DNA from: Angiostrongylus vasorum
Lineage: Eukaryota > Nematoda > Chromadorea > Rhabditida > Metastrongylidae
Direction of reading: 5' to 3'
Assembly (NCBI GenBank): GCA_018806985.1
Contig: JADANN010000162.1
Span: 620,001-684,000, forward strand
Length of the DNA: 64,000 nucleotides
Position 1 is the stretch's first letter, and each line of letters begins with the position of its first letter. Under the pieces are notes generated by a model. That model saw only the letters and a program-made list of their open reading frames with translations. It was not told where the DNA came from and searched no databases. Both the position numbers and the translations under genes were made by a program. Positions 29,179 through 40,649 of the stretch are shown piece after piece.

Positions 29179-31130
29179 CGCGTGGAGACCAACCGCACAG
29201 AATTCACATGGAGTCGTAATGTACCCATCTCATCAGAATAACAGGCTTATATACTGCCCAATATCACGCGTGACAATGAGGCATTCTTCCCTGCGGTTCA
29301 TTTTCGGATTTCTGGAATTAATCCAGAACACCTCGAGAGTTTTGCGCGCTTGTGTTCTCGATTCCTGCGCGAGGATCGTGACACGTACTTCAAAGTCCTC
29401 CCGCTATGTCTCTGGGTCCTATGCGTGCCTAGTGGGGTATTTGGTTTACGTCTGCAGACTAGGTGTTCATTTATGCGGACACAGAGGGGTCTGCCCGCTT
29501 CGCCAATGTATTCGTCTCCGCACGCCTTACAGGAGATTAGATAAACTATACCCGAGCTCATGCAATCACCGTCTCTACCATTAGGGCAAACTATGCAATT
29601 TTGCGTTGTTCATAGACGGTCATATAGGCGGTTACGAGCTAGCTGGCGCCTAAGATTACTCGGTGGCATTTCAACTACGTTTACCGAATTCTCTAGACCC
29701 GCCCTTCTTAAGAAGCGTTTTATAGCTGCACTTACATCATTTGAGATGAAGGGTAGGATAAACAGGACCATTTTATGGCTAGAGTTGTCGTTTGGAGGCC
29801 TAGGATTTCCTCTACCCCCTGTCACGAGCTAAACTTTCGTAGCCATCGGAAATGGCTATTGGCCGCGCCAAGTTCCGGGACTCCTCTCTCTGCTCTCTTC
29901 CCGTGCACACGTTGGTTGCTGTTCAAAACATGTTTCTTACAAGCGCCCTTTTCTTGTGAGAGGGGTGAGAGGAGAGGTAATGAACCGAGATGTTTTTATT
30001 ACTTGGCCTTCGGTACCACTTCGCAATGTAGCCATTTTCTGACAGGCTAATTTGGACGTTCAGGAATGGAAGCCAGTTTTCATTCGGTTTCTCTCTGGTG
30101 AACTTGATTTACTCTGACTGTTCATTCAACAACTCGAAACATTTGTTCATTTCCTCTTGTGTTGAGCAAAGGACAAAACAGTCATCTATATATCTACAGT
30201 AGAGTAGCGGCCCGAGATCGGTCACCGGTGCTTCCACCTTAGACATAAACGCAATGGCCAGCCTAGGTGCCAGTCGTTGTCCCATTGCCAACCCTCTTAT
30301 TTGAGCGTAGTAATTTCAGGACCATCTGAAGATTGAGCAGCTAAAGCATTCTTTTAAGAGTGCCATCAACTGCTTTATCTTGAAGCCATACATGTTTATT
30401 TCTCCTTCGTGTTGCATCAGGAGTTCGAATATGGCTTGCATTGCGGAGTCATTCGACACGTTTGTATAGAGGGCGCCAACGTCGAACGACTCCATCACGT
30501 ACGCGCTGCTGGGCTGCGCAGTACGTAGACGATCCAGAAACATCTGGGTATTCGTAAGATAGCCTGGAATGTGTTTGAACAACTGGGTTAAATATTAGGG
30601 TTAAAAACCATGTTATCCTATCCGTTGGCCCGTCTACACAGCTAATGAATGGTCTAACCTTAAATAATGGTGGATCGGTAGACGCAACATCATCGCTGGA
30701 TACTAGCTTATGAGTTTTTATAAGCAAGTACAAGACGGGACATGTTGGTAAGTCAACTTTTAGTTGGGAGATAACTGATGGTTTTTAATCCAGCCGCTCT
30801 TGCCATTTTAACCCATTCGTTGTTTAACTTTCGGTATTTACTTTTAAACTCCTTCTCAGATGATGGGCGATAAAGTGAAGCATCTTCATGATGCATTTTC
30901 GTTATTTCAGCATCTGACTGATGAGAATTACGACAAACTCTCCACCCTTATCACTAACGGATAGTCTTATGTTTTTTCAGCCTTATCAGCTCTCGTACCT
31001 CTCGCATGCAACGTTTTTGCACTGCAGTGAGGTTTGAGCTGTACCTTTTCGCGCGATAGTGATTAAGGACTTTGAAAGTTTCATTCGTAAACATCCGAAA
31101 TTTAACATCAACTTCATTATTGGGCTCAGT

Positions 31131-31380
31131 GGAAGCCTCATAGAAAGCGGTGAGTGTGCAAAGCTGTGCTCAATGTCATTGAAATCTTGGTTCAGCGTTT
31201 TCTCTGTTTGGTTATGGAGGTGTTTGGCCGAATAGATTGCTGTCAACTTGACCTTTCCAGGCTCTGAGGAAGGCGAAATCCGCCGAAACGTCAGTTTGTT
31301 CGTAAATAAAGAATAAAAAATAACACCTCGTGTTTGCTCAACAAGAAAACGAAGATTCCCTGATTGCTTTTCAGGCACTA
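31131..31380 (+). repeat. Inverted terminal (pseudo-LTR) copy, right
   Basis: Contains AGCGGTGAGTGTGCAAAGCT, ACCTTTCCAGGCTCTGAGGA, AACGTCAGTTTGTTCGTAAA and AACACCTCGTGTTTGCTCAA. Partner of 28940-29178. The minus-strand ORF over it at 30986-31429 continues into the N-terminal part of the element. Confidence 0.8.
31258..31298 (+). ncRNA. Hammerhead-ribozyme-like motif in the element flank
   Basis: CAGGCT (31258-31263), core CTGAGGA (31264-31270), a four-base-pair GGCG/CGCC hairpin, GAAA (31285-31288), C then GTC (31290-31292), and AGTTTG (31293-31298), which pairs with CAGGCT to form helix I (six pairs, two G-U). Hammerheads with a minimal helix III are known from Penelope-like elements. One extra A follows the core here, so activity is uncertain. 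Confidence 0.45.
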
Positions 31381-31779
31381 AACTTTTATGACTTTTGTTT
31401 CCGTAACTGTTCTGCTTTGCTAAGGGCAACTTCGGTCGACGCTTTGCCTTAAATCTTGCATGGGATTGTTGGAGAACTTCTTAGTTTGGTGCTTCCCATT
31501 ATATCTTCCGCAATTCTGATTATGTTTTACAAAAAAATGTCATTTTTTTCGGTTTCTGATGGTCATTGATTTAGAATCGGCATGTTACATAGTTGTTCGA
31601 CCGCTGTGTCGGTCGGCTGTTTGCAGCTGTCTCGCTATCTTACAGATTTCTTTTACATAGAGATTCATGTTGCAGATTAGAGCAGTAAATCTCTCCTTGA
31701 GAAATCATTAAGGCGAATCTACATGCGAAAGCCACTACTTCTTTACATGACAGCCGAATGGAATAATAGCTAAGGGGCC

Positions 31780-34340
31780 ACATCACCTGTATCATCTGCC
31801 GCTCCCGTTGATCATCGAGAGAACTCGAGGCAGTGATCGTCTTGCCGTGCCTTTGATACTCTGAAGAATATAGGTGTCGCTAAGGCTCATGTCAACCAGA
31901 TGTCATTCAAAGGCATTACGTGTCTGATCCATCTGATTTTCGACAATTCTGCGTGCACAAGTGGTTCTTTGACTTTTGGTTCTTGACGTGGGTCAGAGCC
32001 TTGGATCTCTTGTCCCCTCTAGTGAGGCGGGACACCTATAGCATCGACCTTTCGACTGCGCGTCCTATAACGCTGAGTGATCATTCATGCCACTCACGTA
32101 ATGACAAGATTTCTGACGTATATGTTAAAGCAGAAACAATCGTGGAGTCGAAGAGGTAGGCACGAAGTCAGGTGATCTTTGTTCCCCCTCACAACATTCT
32201 CTATGCTCCTGAAAGCTTCACAACCTCTCGCTTCCTCCTAGTCAACTCGGGAGATAAGTCGTTGATTATGTTGATTTCCTCACCTAGACAGACGTAGCTG
32301 AATCTTTCGGAGATATTCATTTCGTTGAGCGTGAATTGGCCATAGGAAACCAATCCGTTTCTTCATTAACATCGTTTTTGTGGGCTCAGTGACGAATCTT
32401 GCACAAAGCGCTCTCAAAGTCGGACAGCATTCGTTCCCGCCTTGCTAATGCTTATTATTATAGGAACGATATCATCAGCAAACCGTGAATGGTGTATTTG
32501 CCGACCCCCGGTTTTCATTCCCATGTTCTCCGATTCCAATGCTCGCATGAAGCTCTAGGTGTAGCGATAAATAATTTGGACGAGATGTTCTGGCCTTGCC
32601 TAGCCTTCGCTTTTATGTCGATGTTAACGTCATTATAAGACCTTAATTACGAAATTTTTTATGTAGCTCACGAAGAATTTTTTACGTACTGAGCAAAGGC
32701 TCCTCGCTATCCAGTGCTTCCATAACTGCTTTTGTCTCAAGTGAGTCGAAAGGTTGCTCAAGTTGATGGAAGTGAGCCAGAGCGGTCTCTGTTACTGTCA
32801 CAATATTTCTGGATTCTTTCCGAAATCTCGCTTGTTCACATAGCTGTACCTCATCCAGTGTTCTGTCACTCTTGTCCAGGATGATTGATGTGAAGAGTTG
32901 ACAGAGGGCAGACAGTAAACAGATTGGGTCATGGTTCCCGGTGTCGTGTAGACCTCTCTTTTTGAACAGTTACAAAGGTCTTGCTGACTTTCCATTAAAT
33001 GGGAACCTTGTATTTTTAGAGATAGCGTAATGTGTCGAGCCAGCGTGTCGACGAGAACTGGCAGAAGTTTCTTCACATTTTTCGGGTCTGATCTTGCCCG
33101 GACCAGGCGTTATTCGGCTTTCCACCGACGAATAGCATGTCGGCTTTTCGAAAGGAGAACTGATGATACGACATATGCACTCACCTTCATTTGATTTGGG
33201 GCCATGAGGACGTGGTTGCTAAAATGACCCGAATGGTAAAATCTTAAACGATTTCCTCCATTGCCTTTTTGGAAGCTATAACTGTTCCGTCTGGGTGTTG
33301 GAAATGAGGTCATCTTAGTTTTATAATTGGCGAAGTATCGGTGGGCAATACAACTGCTCTTTCTAACCACTGCAGCTTCGACCATTGCTGCTGCTCTTCT
33401 CTCTTTCAACATCTTTTATCGCTTATTTGCAGTGTTTAGCAAAGTACGGATGTGAGTTGGCGATTGTATTCAATTCGTGCGGTACTACACTGGAGTAACA
33501 GCTCGTGTGTTTCTGGAGACAGACCTTTCTTGTTACTTTCGTCCTCTCGACTTTTCATCACGCTAAATTGTATTGTTGACTCAGTTGATCGTTTTTTCAT
33601 CGCAGTTGTCGATGACTTCATCCTCCTAAAAGCCGTCTAATGTTCTGAACACATCCTAATTCATTTCAGGTTTAGGAGTTCGCCTTTGAACTTAGCATCC
33701 TCATCTCTTTTTCGCGAGAAATTGCTCGACGGAGGAGATGGTCTGATCCTGTGTGGAATTTTGGCACAACAACGACATCAGTTAGGCAAAGCATTCGATT
33801 TGCTACGATGTGATGCACTTCGGTGTGAGACTCTCTTTAGGAACACTCCCACGTCCAACATTGAGAGCGGAGCTGCTGGGATTGTGAGTTATTCCGAGCG
33901 TGTTGATCGTTAGCATAAGCTCAGACAGCCGCTCATCCTCCTCGTTCCATTATAAACCGTGGTTACCAATGTGACGTCCTTAGACGTTCTTCTAGGTCCA
34001 ACCTTGGAGTCAAAATCTCCAGTGATGATCTTTGGGAATTTATGGTCTTCTATTTAGAAATTGTCGAAGTCCATATAAAACAATTTGATTTCGCCTTCGT
34101 CATAGCTTGATGTCGGTGCGAAGATGACTTCAGTCATAAACGTAGATTCGGGTTGTTCGTTGTTCGAATGAGTCGAAAGTGCAAGGGCAAGCTCGTGTTG
34201 GCGAGAACGCAGACGTCGCCGACTCCTGTACTCTCATATGTTTCAAGGAACTGTTCTTCTCCGGTGCCATAGATGGCGTTGAATGGGTGACGTCTTCTCT
34301 TCTCAGTCTATTCGATGACATCGAACCTTGCCGTTATTTT
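31780..34340 (-). mobile_element. RTE-type LINE, copy A (heavily decayed)
   Basis: Minus-strand relics in the correct order. Endonuclease remnants lie near 34300-33650, then A-V-V-R-K-S-S-C-I-A-H-R-Y-F-A at 33400-33300. RT remnants follow, L-L-P-V-L-V-D-T-L-A-R-H-I, which matches L-P-P-V-L-T-S-T-L-A-R in copy B. The 3' end near 31790 has ATCACCTGTATCATCTGCC, as in copy B. Many frame breaks. Same orientation as copy B and directly downstream of it. Confidence 0.75.
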
Positions 34341-34724
34341 TTGCGTGATCACGTCCTCTATGGCTGTGCTGAGATGCAATTGAGTATGCATTGTAATTAC
34401 GGATTGCCATATGGCGCTGGCAATTTAGCAGCCTTACCCTACTCTTGCTATCTAGCGCTGCCGTGTCAAAACTCTTTGTGGGTAAGAGGTGTGAGGCTCA
34501 CTTGTCCTACCTTTATATACACCTGCATTTAGCATTTGAAATCTACGTATAGCTAACTCAGCTCTGAAATTAGGAATTGAGTATACTCATAGGAACCTTG
34601 TCAATCTTTCCTAGAGTAAACGAAGAACCTTTTGTTTCAGGCGACTCCTGACCACATCTCGTATACTTCGCAGTCACTTGATTGCAGGATTTCGGCCGTA
34701 TTAACTCGTAGGATACAATCTGCA

Positions 34725-37595
34725 CGAGCGAGTATTATATCACCTGTATCACCTGTAGTCCCGTTGATAATCGAGTGACTCGAACGGGCGCCAGTAAATC
34801 TTCATTTTTTCCCTGTCGCGTGCAAGAGTAGCCCAGTGGGTTCTGCTCACTGTAGGGACTCGGTGAGCAATCTTTCTCACTTCTAGGCTTTTCGTGAAGA
34901 ACTCTCACCACCGGGTCGGTGTTCTTCTGAAAAGCGTTAGACACCCCAAGCAATCCAGTCACTAACGGCTCTTGTCCATCGGTTGTCATTCATACGCATT
35001 ACGTGTCCGGCCCACCTTATCTTCGAATGTTTGGCGTACAGAACGGCATCTTTGACTTTTGATCGTCCACGCAGATCGGAGCTTCGGATCCCTTCCCTTA
35101 CTTGTGTGGAACGGGATACTCCTAGCATCGCCCTTTCGACTGCGCGTTCGATAAATCTGAGTGATCTTTCATCCTGCTTACGCAGCGACCAAGTTTCTGA
35201 CGCATACGTTAGGGGCAGGAAGTACCGTTGAGTCGAAAAGGTGGGCACGGAGACAGGTGTTATTTGTTCTCTTCACTACATCGTCGATGCTCTTGAAAGC
35301 TCCCCAAACCACTCGTTTCCTTCTGCGCAACTCTGGAGCGAGGTCGTTCATCATATTGATTTCCCGAACTAGATAGATATAACTGGAGCATTCGGAGATG
35401 TTCGTTCCGTTGAGCATGAATGGGGCATGCGAAACCAATCCGTTCTTCACGAACATCGTTTTTGAGAGATTTAGTCGAAGACCAATCTTTCCACAGGTTT
35501 TATCAAGGTCGGCAAGCATACGTTTCGCTTGGCTAATGTTCGGTGTTATAAGGACGATGTCATCAGCAAAGCGAAGATGATGTAACTGCCGACCATCGAT
35601 TTTCACTCCCATTTTATCCCATTCCAGTGTTCGCATGACGTTCTGGAGGGTGGCGGCAAATAATTTTGGCGAGATGGTATCGCCTTGCCCAACTCCTCTT
35701 TTGACGTCGATGTTAATATCATTGTATAATAGTGATATCTTGCTTGTGAAAATTTTTGTACAGGTCACGAAGAATCTTTATGTAGTGGGTAGGGACTCCT
35801 TGACTATCAAGGGCTTCCATGGCTGGTTCTCTCTCAGTTGAATCAAAGGCCTTCTGTAAATCGATGAAAGTGAGACAAAGCGGTCTTTTGTACTTTCACG
35901 ATACTTCAATGAGCCTTGTTACCGTGTTGATGTGATCCATCGTACTAAATCCTTTTCGAAACCCCCACTTGCTCACATGGCTGTCCTTCCTCCAGTGTTC
36001 TGTCAATCATGTTTAAGATGACACGAGTGAAAAGTTTGTAGACGACAGACAGAAAGCAGATTGGGCGATAGTTGCCGACATCGTATAGGTCACCCTTCTT
36101 GAACAATAACACGGTCTTGCTAGTCTTCCACTGAGTAGGGCCTTGCATTCAGACAGGTGACTTGTGAAGAGCCGAGCCAGTGTGCTAGTGAGGACTGGCG
36201 GAAGGTTCTTCAGATGTTCTGATCTTATCATGCCTGAACCTGGTGCTGTTCGATTTTTCACCGACGAAATGGCATATCGGATTTCGGAAGGGAGAACCGG
36301 TGGTACATCATATCCATCCTCCTTTATTTCATATGACGGGAGGCGGACGTGGCTATCGAAGAGATCTGATTAGCATTCGTAAATGATTTTCTCCATTGCC
36401 TTTATTGACGCTGTAAAACTGTTCCGTCTGGGCGTCGGAGTGCAATCATCTTGGTCTTACAATTGGCGAAGCTTCGGTGGGATTGCGAATGCGTTTCCCA
36501 GCCTCTGCAGCTTCCACCATTACTGCTGCTCTTCTCTCGTTAAGGTCTTTTATAACCTGTCTGCATTGTTTTGCAAGTTATGTTCGGACGTTAGTTCGCG
36601 GTTGTCTGCAGCTCGTGCGATTCCAAGCTGGCGTATCAGCTCGAGTGTTTCTGGAGACAGACGTCTTTTGGTGACTTTCGAACTCTCAGCTTTCATAGCG
36701 CTAACGTGAAGATGTTGAATGATTTTTTCGTATTCATCGTCGATGTTATCGACAACGGCATCTTCCCAACAGCCGACTAATGAATTGAATAAGTCCCAGT
36801 TTGCGGTGGTTCTGGGACTTCTGTTTTTGAATTTAGCGGCTTTTTCTCCTTTCCGCGAGAAATAGAATCTTGCACGAAGGAGACGGTGGTCTGATCCCGT
36901 GTAGGATTTTGAGACAATAGCGACATCAGTTAGGCAAAACCTGTTTACCATGATGTGGTTTAATTCGTTATGGTACTGTACTCTCCATTGCGAGACTCCC
37001 ATGTCTAGCGTTGAAGCTGGGGCTTCTGGAATTGCGGGAGTTACCATCGGTGGTCTTGGTCGTCATGATAAATTCAGATAGCCGCTCACCCTGTTCGTTC
37101 CATTCTGATCCATGGGTCATAACGTGAAGTTCTTGAGACGGTCTCCTTAGCACAATCTTAGCATTGAAATCTCCAACGATGACCTTGAAGAATGTGCGGT
37201 CTTCTCCGTAGAGCTTGTCCCTATAGAATGCTTCGACTTCTTCTTCGTCATAGTTTGATGTCGGCGCGTAAAGCGACGAAGATTGTCAAACCCGGTATTG
37301 ATCCACATCTTTTTAATCGTAAACATCTGATTCGGATTGTAAGCTGTTCGAATGTATCGATGTTCATGAACAAACTCGTGTTGACGAGAACGCCGACGCA
37401 GCCGACTCCTCTACTGTCGCATGTTCCGAGGAACAGTTCTTCTCTAGTTTCATAGACGGAATTTGAATGGTTGGCGTCGTCTCTTCTTGGCCAGGCCGAT
37501 GACGTCGTACCTTATCCTTCTTGCTTGCTTGAGCAAGTCTTCTATTGAGTCACAACCAGTGAGGACGTGCCATTGAAGTGCCAAGTGTGATTACT
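34725..37595 (-). mobile_element. RTE-type LINE, copy B (APE endonuclease + RT)
   Basis: 5' to 3' on the minus strand: A-R-R-I-R-Y-D-V-I-G-L-A of the AP-like endonuclease near 37500, the catalytic G-S-D-H-R-L-L-R-A-R-F near 36880, then R-T-A-P-G-S-G-M-I-R-S-E-H-L-K-N-L. RT motifs are R-G-V-G-Q-G-D-T-I-S-P-K-L-F and H-L-R-F-A-D-D-I-V-L-I-T-P (35178-35768). The C-terminal region contains L-T-Y-A-S-E-T-W-S-L-R-K and I-R-W-A-G-H-V-M-R. The 3' end carries two ACAGGTGAT units, the short tandem tail typical of RTE elements. Stops and frameshifts make it inactive. Confidence 0.85.
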
Positions 37596-37739
37596 GAGCT
37601 GTGTTGAGTCGCCTCATACATCCGTGGTATCCTTTTCTTAGGTCAAAAAATTTGATTAAGTGCCCACGATAACCATAGCACTTCCTTATTTGAAGTTTTT
37701 CAGTCGTGCATAACGATTTTTTTTGTCCCAAGGCCACTG

Positions 37740-38060
37740 AGCGATTAATGCATTAGTTGCGATGGCTTTCATCACGAGTACGGTGCTGGTTCAACGTCCC
37801 CTGGGTTCACCAGGCCTCTCATCCCTTCTTGGCTGGGGCGCTGCCGGCAGAGTTAACACGGCCCAACTCATTCCCTCAAATTTGCGTGAGAATACTCTAG
37901 CATGGCTATGGCTATTCCAGGTCACGAGAGAGAATCGTCTCGACCAGCATTCAACGACTTCCATGATGAAATCAACAATCGTCAAGCAGCAGCGGAAGGC
38001 ACACTTAAAAAGTGCGAAGACCTTCGTGAATGACGAATGCGAAGAAACGAATCGAGTGCG
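37740..38060 (+). repeat. S2 repeat copy with head
   Basis: Head GCATTAGTTGCGATGGCTTT ... ACGGTGCTGGTTCAACGTCC, then body GAATCGTCTCGACCAGCATT, AATCGTCAAGCAGCAGCGGA and GACCTTCGTGAATGACGAAT. GGTTCAACGTCC is B-box-like. Follows the 5' end of LINE copy B. Confidence 0.65.
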
Positions 38061-38224
38061 ATGTAAACGTTATTTTACTCTAGTAAAATCAATGTACAAT
38101 TTTTTCTTGGCGCCTTGAAACATGAACTAATTTAGAACGAAGATACCATTTTACAAATATTACTACTTTCTGTTGTGAGGAGTAGTGAAGTGATAAGTGA
38201 TGCAGCCCATCAAGAAACAAGGCG

Positions 38225-38410
38225 CTGGTTTGGCCCACCCTTAATGCTCTACTCCAATCCACACGGGAACGGCCTAGCTCGGCTATTTTCAAGATTGCAA
38301 GCAGAATCACCTCGACCAGCATTCTTCTACATACATGAAGAAGACTGAATCCTCAAGCAGCACCTGTGACAACGTGCGAAATATTCGGAGACAATTGTGG
38401 ACTATAAATT
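38225..38410 (+). repeat. S2 repeat copy, partial
   Basis: CGGCTATTTTCAAGATTGCA, GAATCACCTCGACCAGCATT, CTCAAGCAGCACCTGTGACA: the S2 body without head, separated by about 160 bp from the previous copy in the same orientation. Confidence 0.5.
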
Positions 38411-40350
38411 TGAGGAAAAGGAGTAGAGTACGAGGAATTCTGGGAGCTGGACAATAGATGTGATGATGTAAATGTTTGAAAAATTACATTCCGTTAGGAA
38501 GGCGATCAAGCAAATCATCTTCTACAAGCGACTTGAACTTTCGTCTTTCTAAACTTTTCAGTCACAAACGGTGCAGTTAATGGTGATTTTGTCAGCTTTT
38601 TTGGCAATACTACTTTCTCATAAGGAACACATTTAGTATAATGTTAGGAGGCGCCCGGCATATATACAGAACATTTTTGGTTGGATGCCTCTGTCAGAAC
38701 AACTTCCTCCAAAGTAGGTGGATTGACAGCAGTTGAACAATCGCTTAAGAACGCGAAACGAGGAGTTTGGTAGGATGAAAACGTCGAACTGATAGATCGA
38801 TAAGCCTCTCCAAGTCTTTATTTGTGTCAAATGTGCATTCAACCACTTTTACTGTGCTTAGAAGAGTCGAATGCGTTTCGCGTTCCTAAGCGACTGTTCA
38901 ACGCTGATCGCTTCATACTTCCATACCATACTCTACTATAGTTCATTTCCTAGGATTCAACGAGTTACAGTTGATAACTGCATCATGTGTCTTAGAGGCA
39001 TTACTTACGTTGTCGCTTTGTGATGAGGTTCGGGAAAACATAGAAATGGCAGAGTGGTTATTACAATTCACGGTGTCTTAGCCGGTTCATATTCTCAACA
39101 GCTCTACGTCACTTGTTTTACTGCTTTATTTCGTGTTAGTTTCCTTTACTATAGAAAGTCCGATATTTCCCGAACTTCATTCCTTATCGACGAGTTGCTT
39201 GAATGAGTCTTCAATGAATTCAAAGCCGAGGATCTAAGCAAAATATATGCGAAATTCTTCAAAAATCAATTTGTAACATGCACTTCTTTAATGAGTCATA
39301 ATTAAACATTTCATACTTTTAATGTAGAACTATTTGCACATCTCTGATGCAAATAAGAATTTGGAGAGATTTTTTCGAACTCATTCCTCTGAATATTCTC
39401 TACGCTTCTTCCAATTTACAAGGATGACGGGCAAGCGTCTCCCTGGCCGTCTACGTCTTGATGGTTTCGCTAGCCCTTTATTCAGTCGCGTTCAAGCTTA
39501 TCTCAGCAAGCTTTGAGGAGCAAGAGAGACGATCTCGTGCATGGAAGCGGCGGAATGAAAGCTCACATTAACAGTCAACTATCGCAGCAGTGGCTTCAAC
39601 CACTAAATTTTCCTAGATACTTTAGATACTTCTATTTCAATAAAGTGTCCAAGATAAAAAAAACTTTTAGGGAAAAAATTTTGGAGAGCAAAATTTCGTT
39701 CCAGTTTCAGCTGTGAAAGTTTTATCTTTATTTTTGAAGTCTGCATTGAACGGCTTCCTACCAGAACCTCATTTGTCCTGTGTTATTATAACAGTGAACT
39801 TAAGTTAACGTTCAAGCGGTAATTCAGGAGACGTGAGTCGGAGAAGACAACAGAGAATTATCTACATTTCACTTGTTTCTGTGCACTTTTTGTTTCGTTT
39901 CCTCACTGTTGGTGCGTATTTATCAATGGTTGCGTTTACAGATCACAGTTTGTCGCTAAACAACCGAAACCCAACTGATACCGTGGAATTGTCACAGTAC
40001 GGGATGGAAGGAGCGAAAACAATAGAATGAGTTCTACCTGAAAGCGACACCATCATATGTTAATAGATAGACTTAGAAAAAACGCTACATCAGAACTTTT
40101 TTTTGGGTTATCCCAGTTAAGCAAATGCGCATCCGAGCAGTGGAGGAGACTGGTGACGGCCGCATTCACGATTTCCCGAAAATGGCAATCTGGTGATCAT
40201 CTTCAGCGCTTTTCCTTATTGTAATCTTTACTGCTATCAATTTCGGTTAACCAGGAGGAAATGAAGTAGTTTCGCTTGTACCAGTTGGCTTGGTCATAAA
40301 AATGACGAATGATATGAATGGCTTATTCGCATAAAAAAGGATATTTTAAG
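38410..40350. other. Intergenic stretch with no firm gene
   Basis: Only short open frames. At about 39435-39571 the plus strand has a frame reading S-V-S-L-A-V-Y-V-L-M-V-S-L-A-L-Y-S-V, then R-R-S-R-A-W-K-R-R-N before TAA, like a transmembrane end with a basic tail. At 39834-40030 another plus frame has a hydrophobic segment. No convincing splice partner was found for either. Confidence 0.35.
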
Positions 40351-40355
40351 ATGAC

Positions 40356-40632
40356 AGGGCGCGTGTAGTGCAGTGGTCGGAGGCGACCCTGCAATACCCA
40401 CATGGAATCGATCCTGGCGTCCATGGCCCACCAAGCCTTCCATCCCTCCGGGGCCGGCAAATTGGTACCAGACTTGTCTGGGAGGATAGCAGCACTGGCT
40501 CGATACATCGACAGGCCACTGCGAGTCATTGCAAAGGCCAGATATGCATACAATCACCGCCAAACGATGCTTGATGAAGGCGAATGCATGGCGTATCCCT
40601 CAGGGATTGATCAACGCCGAAAGCTTCATCCT
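40356..40632 (+). repeat. S1 tRNA-like SINE copy (well preserved)
   Basis: GCGCGTGTAGTGCAGTGGTC (A box), CATGGAATCGATCCTGGCG (B box), GACTTGTCTGGGAGGATAGC, CAATCACCGCCAAACGATGC, GATTGATCAACGCCGAAAGC. One of the most complete copies and a good reference for the family. Confidence 0.75.
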
Positions 40633-40649
40633 GTATTTTAAGATGACGT

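Larger units (their letters stand above)
28940..31385 (-). mobile_element. Penelope-like retroelement (RT + GIY-YIG) with inverted flanks
   Basis: Minus-strand reading, 5' to 3': L-L-I-K-T-H-K and F-K-V-R-P-F-I-S-C (about 30730-30620), S-F-D-V-G-A-L-Y-T-N-V and then C-R-Y-I-D-D-C-F-V-L-C, the RT catalytic Y-x-D-D box. After C-I-V-C-P comes a GIY-YIG nuclease, G-I-V-Y-L-I-S-C-K-A-C-G-D-E-Y-I-G-E. RT before GIY-YIG is the Penelope-like order. Frameshifts and stops (for example before the C-x-x-C-P) make it inactive. Near-identical inverted copies of about 230 bp flank it (28940-29178 and 31131-31380), as in elements with inverted pseudo-LTRs. Confidence 0.85.
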
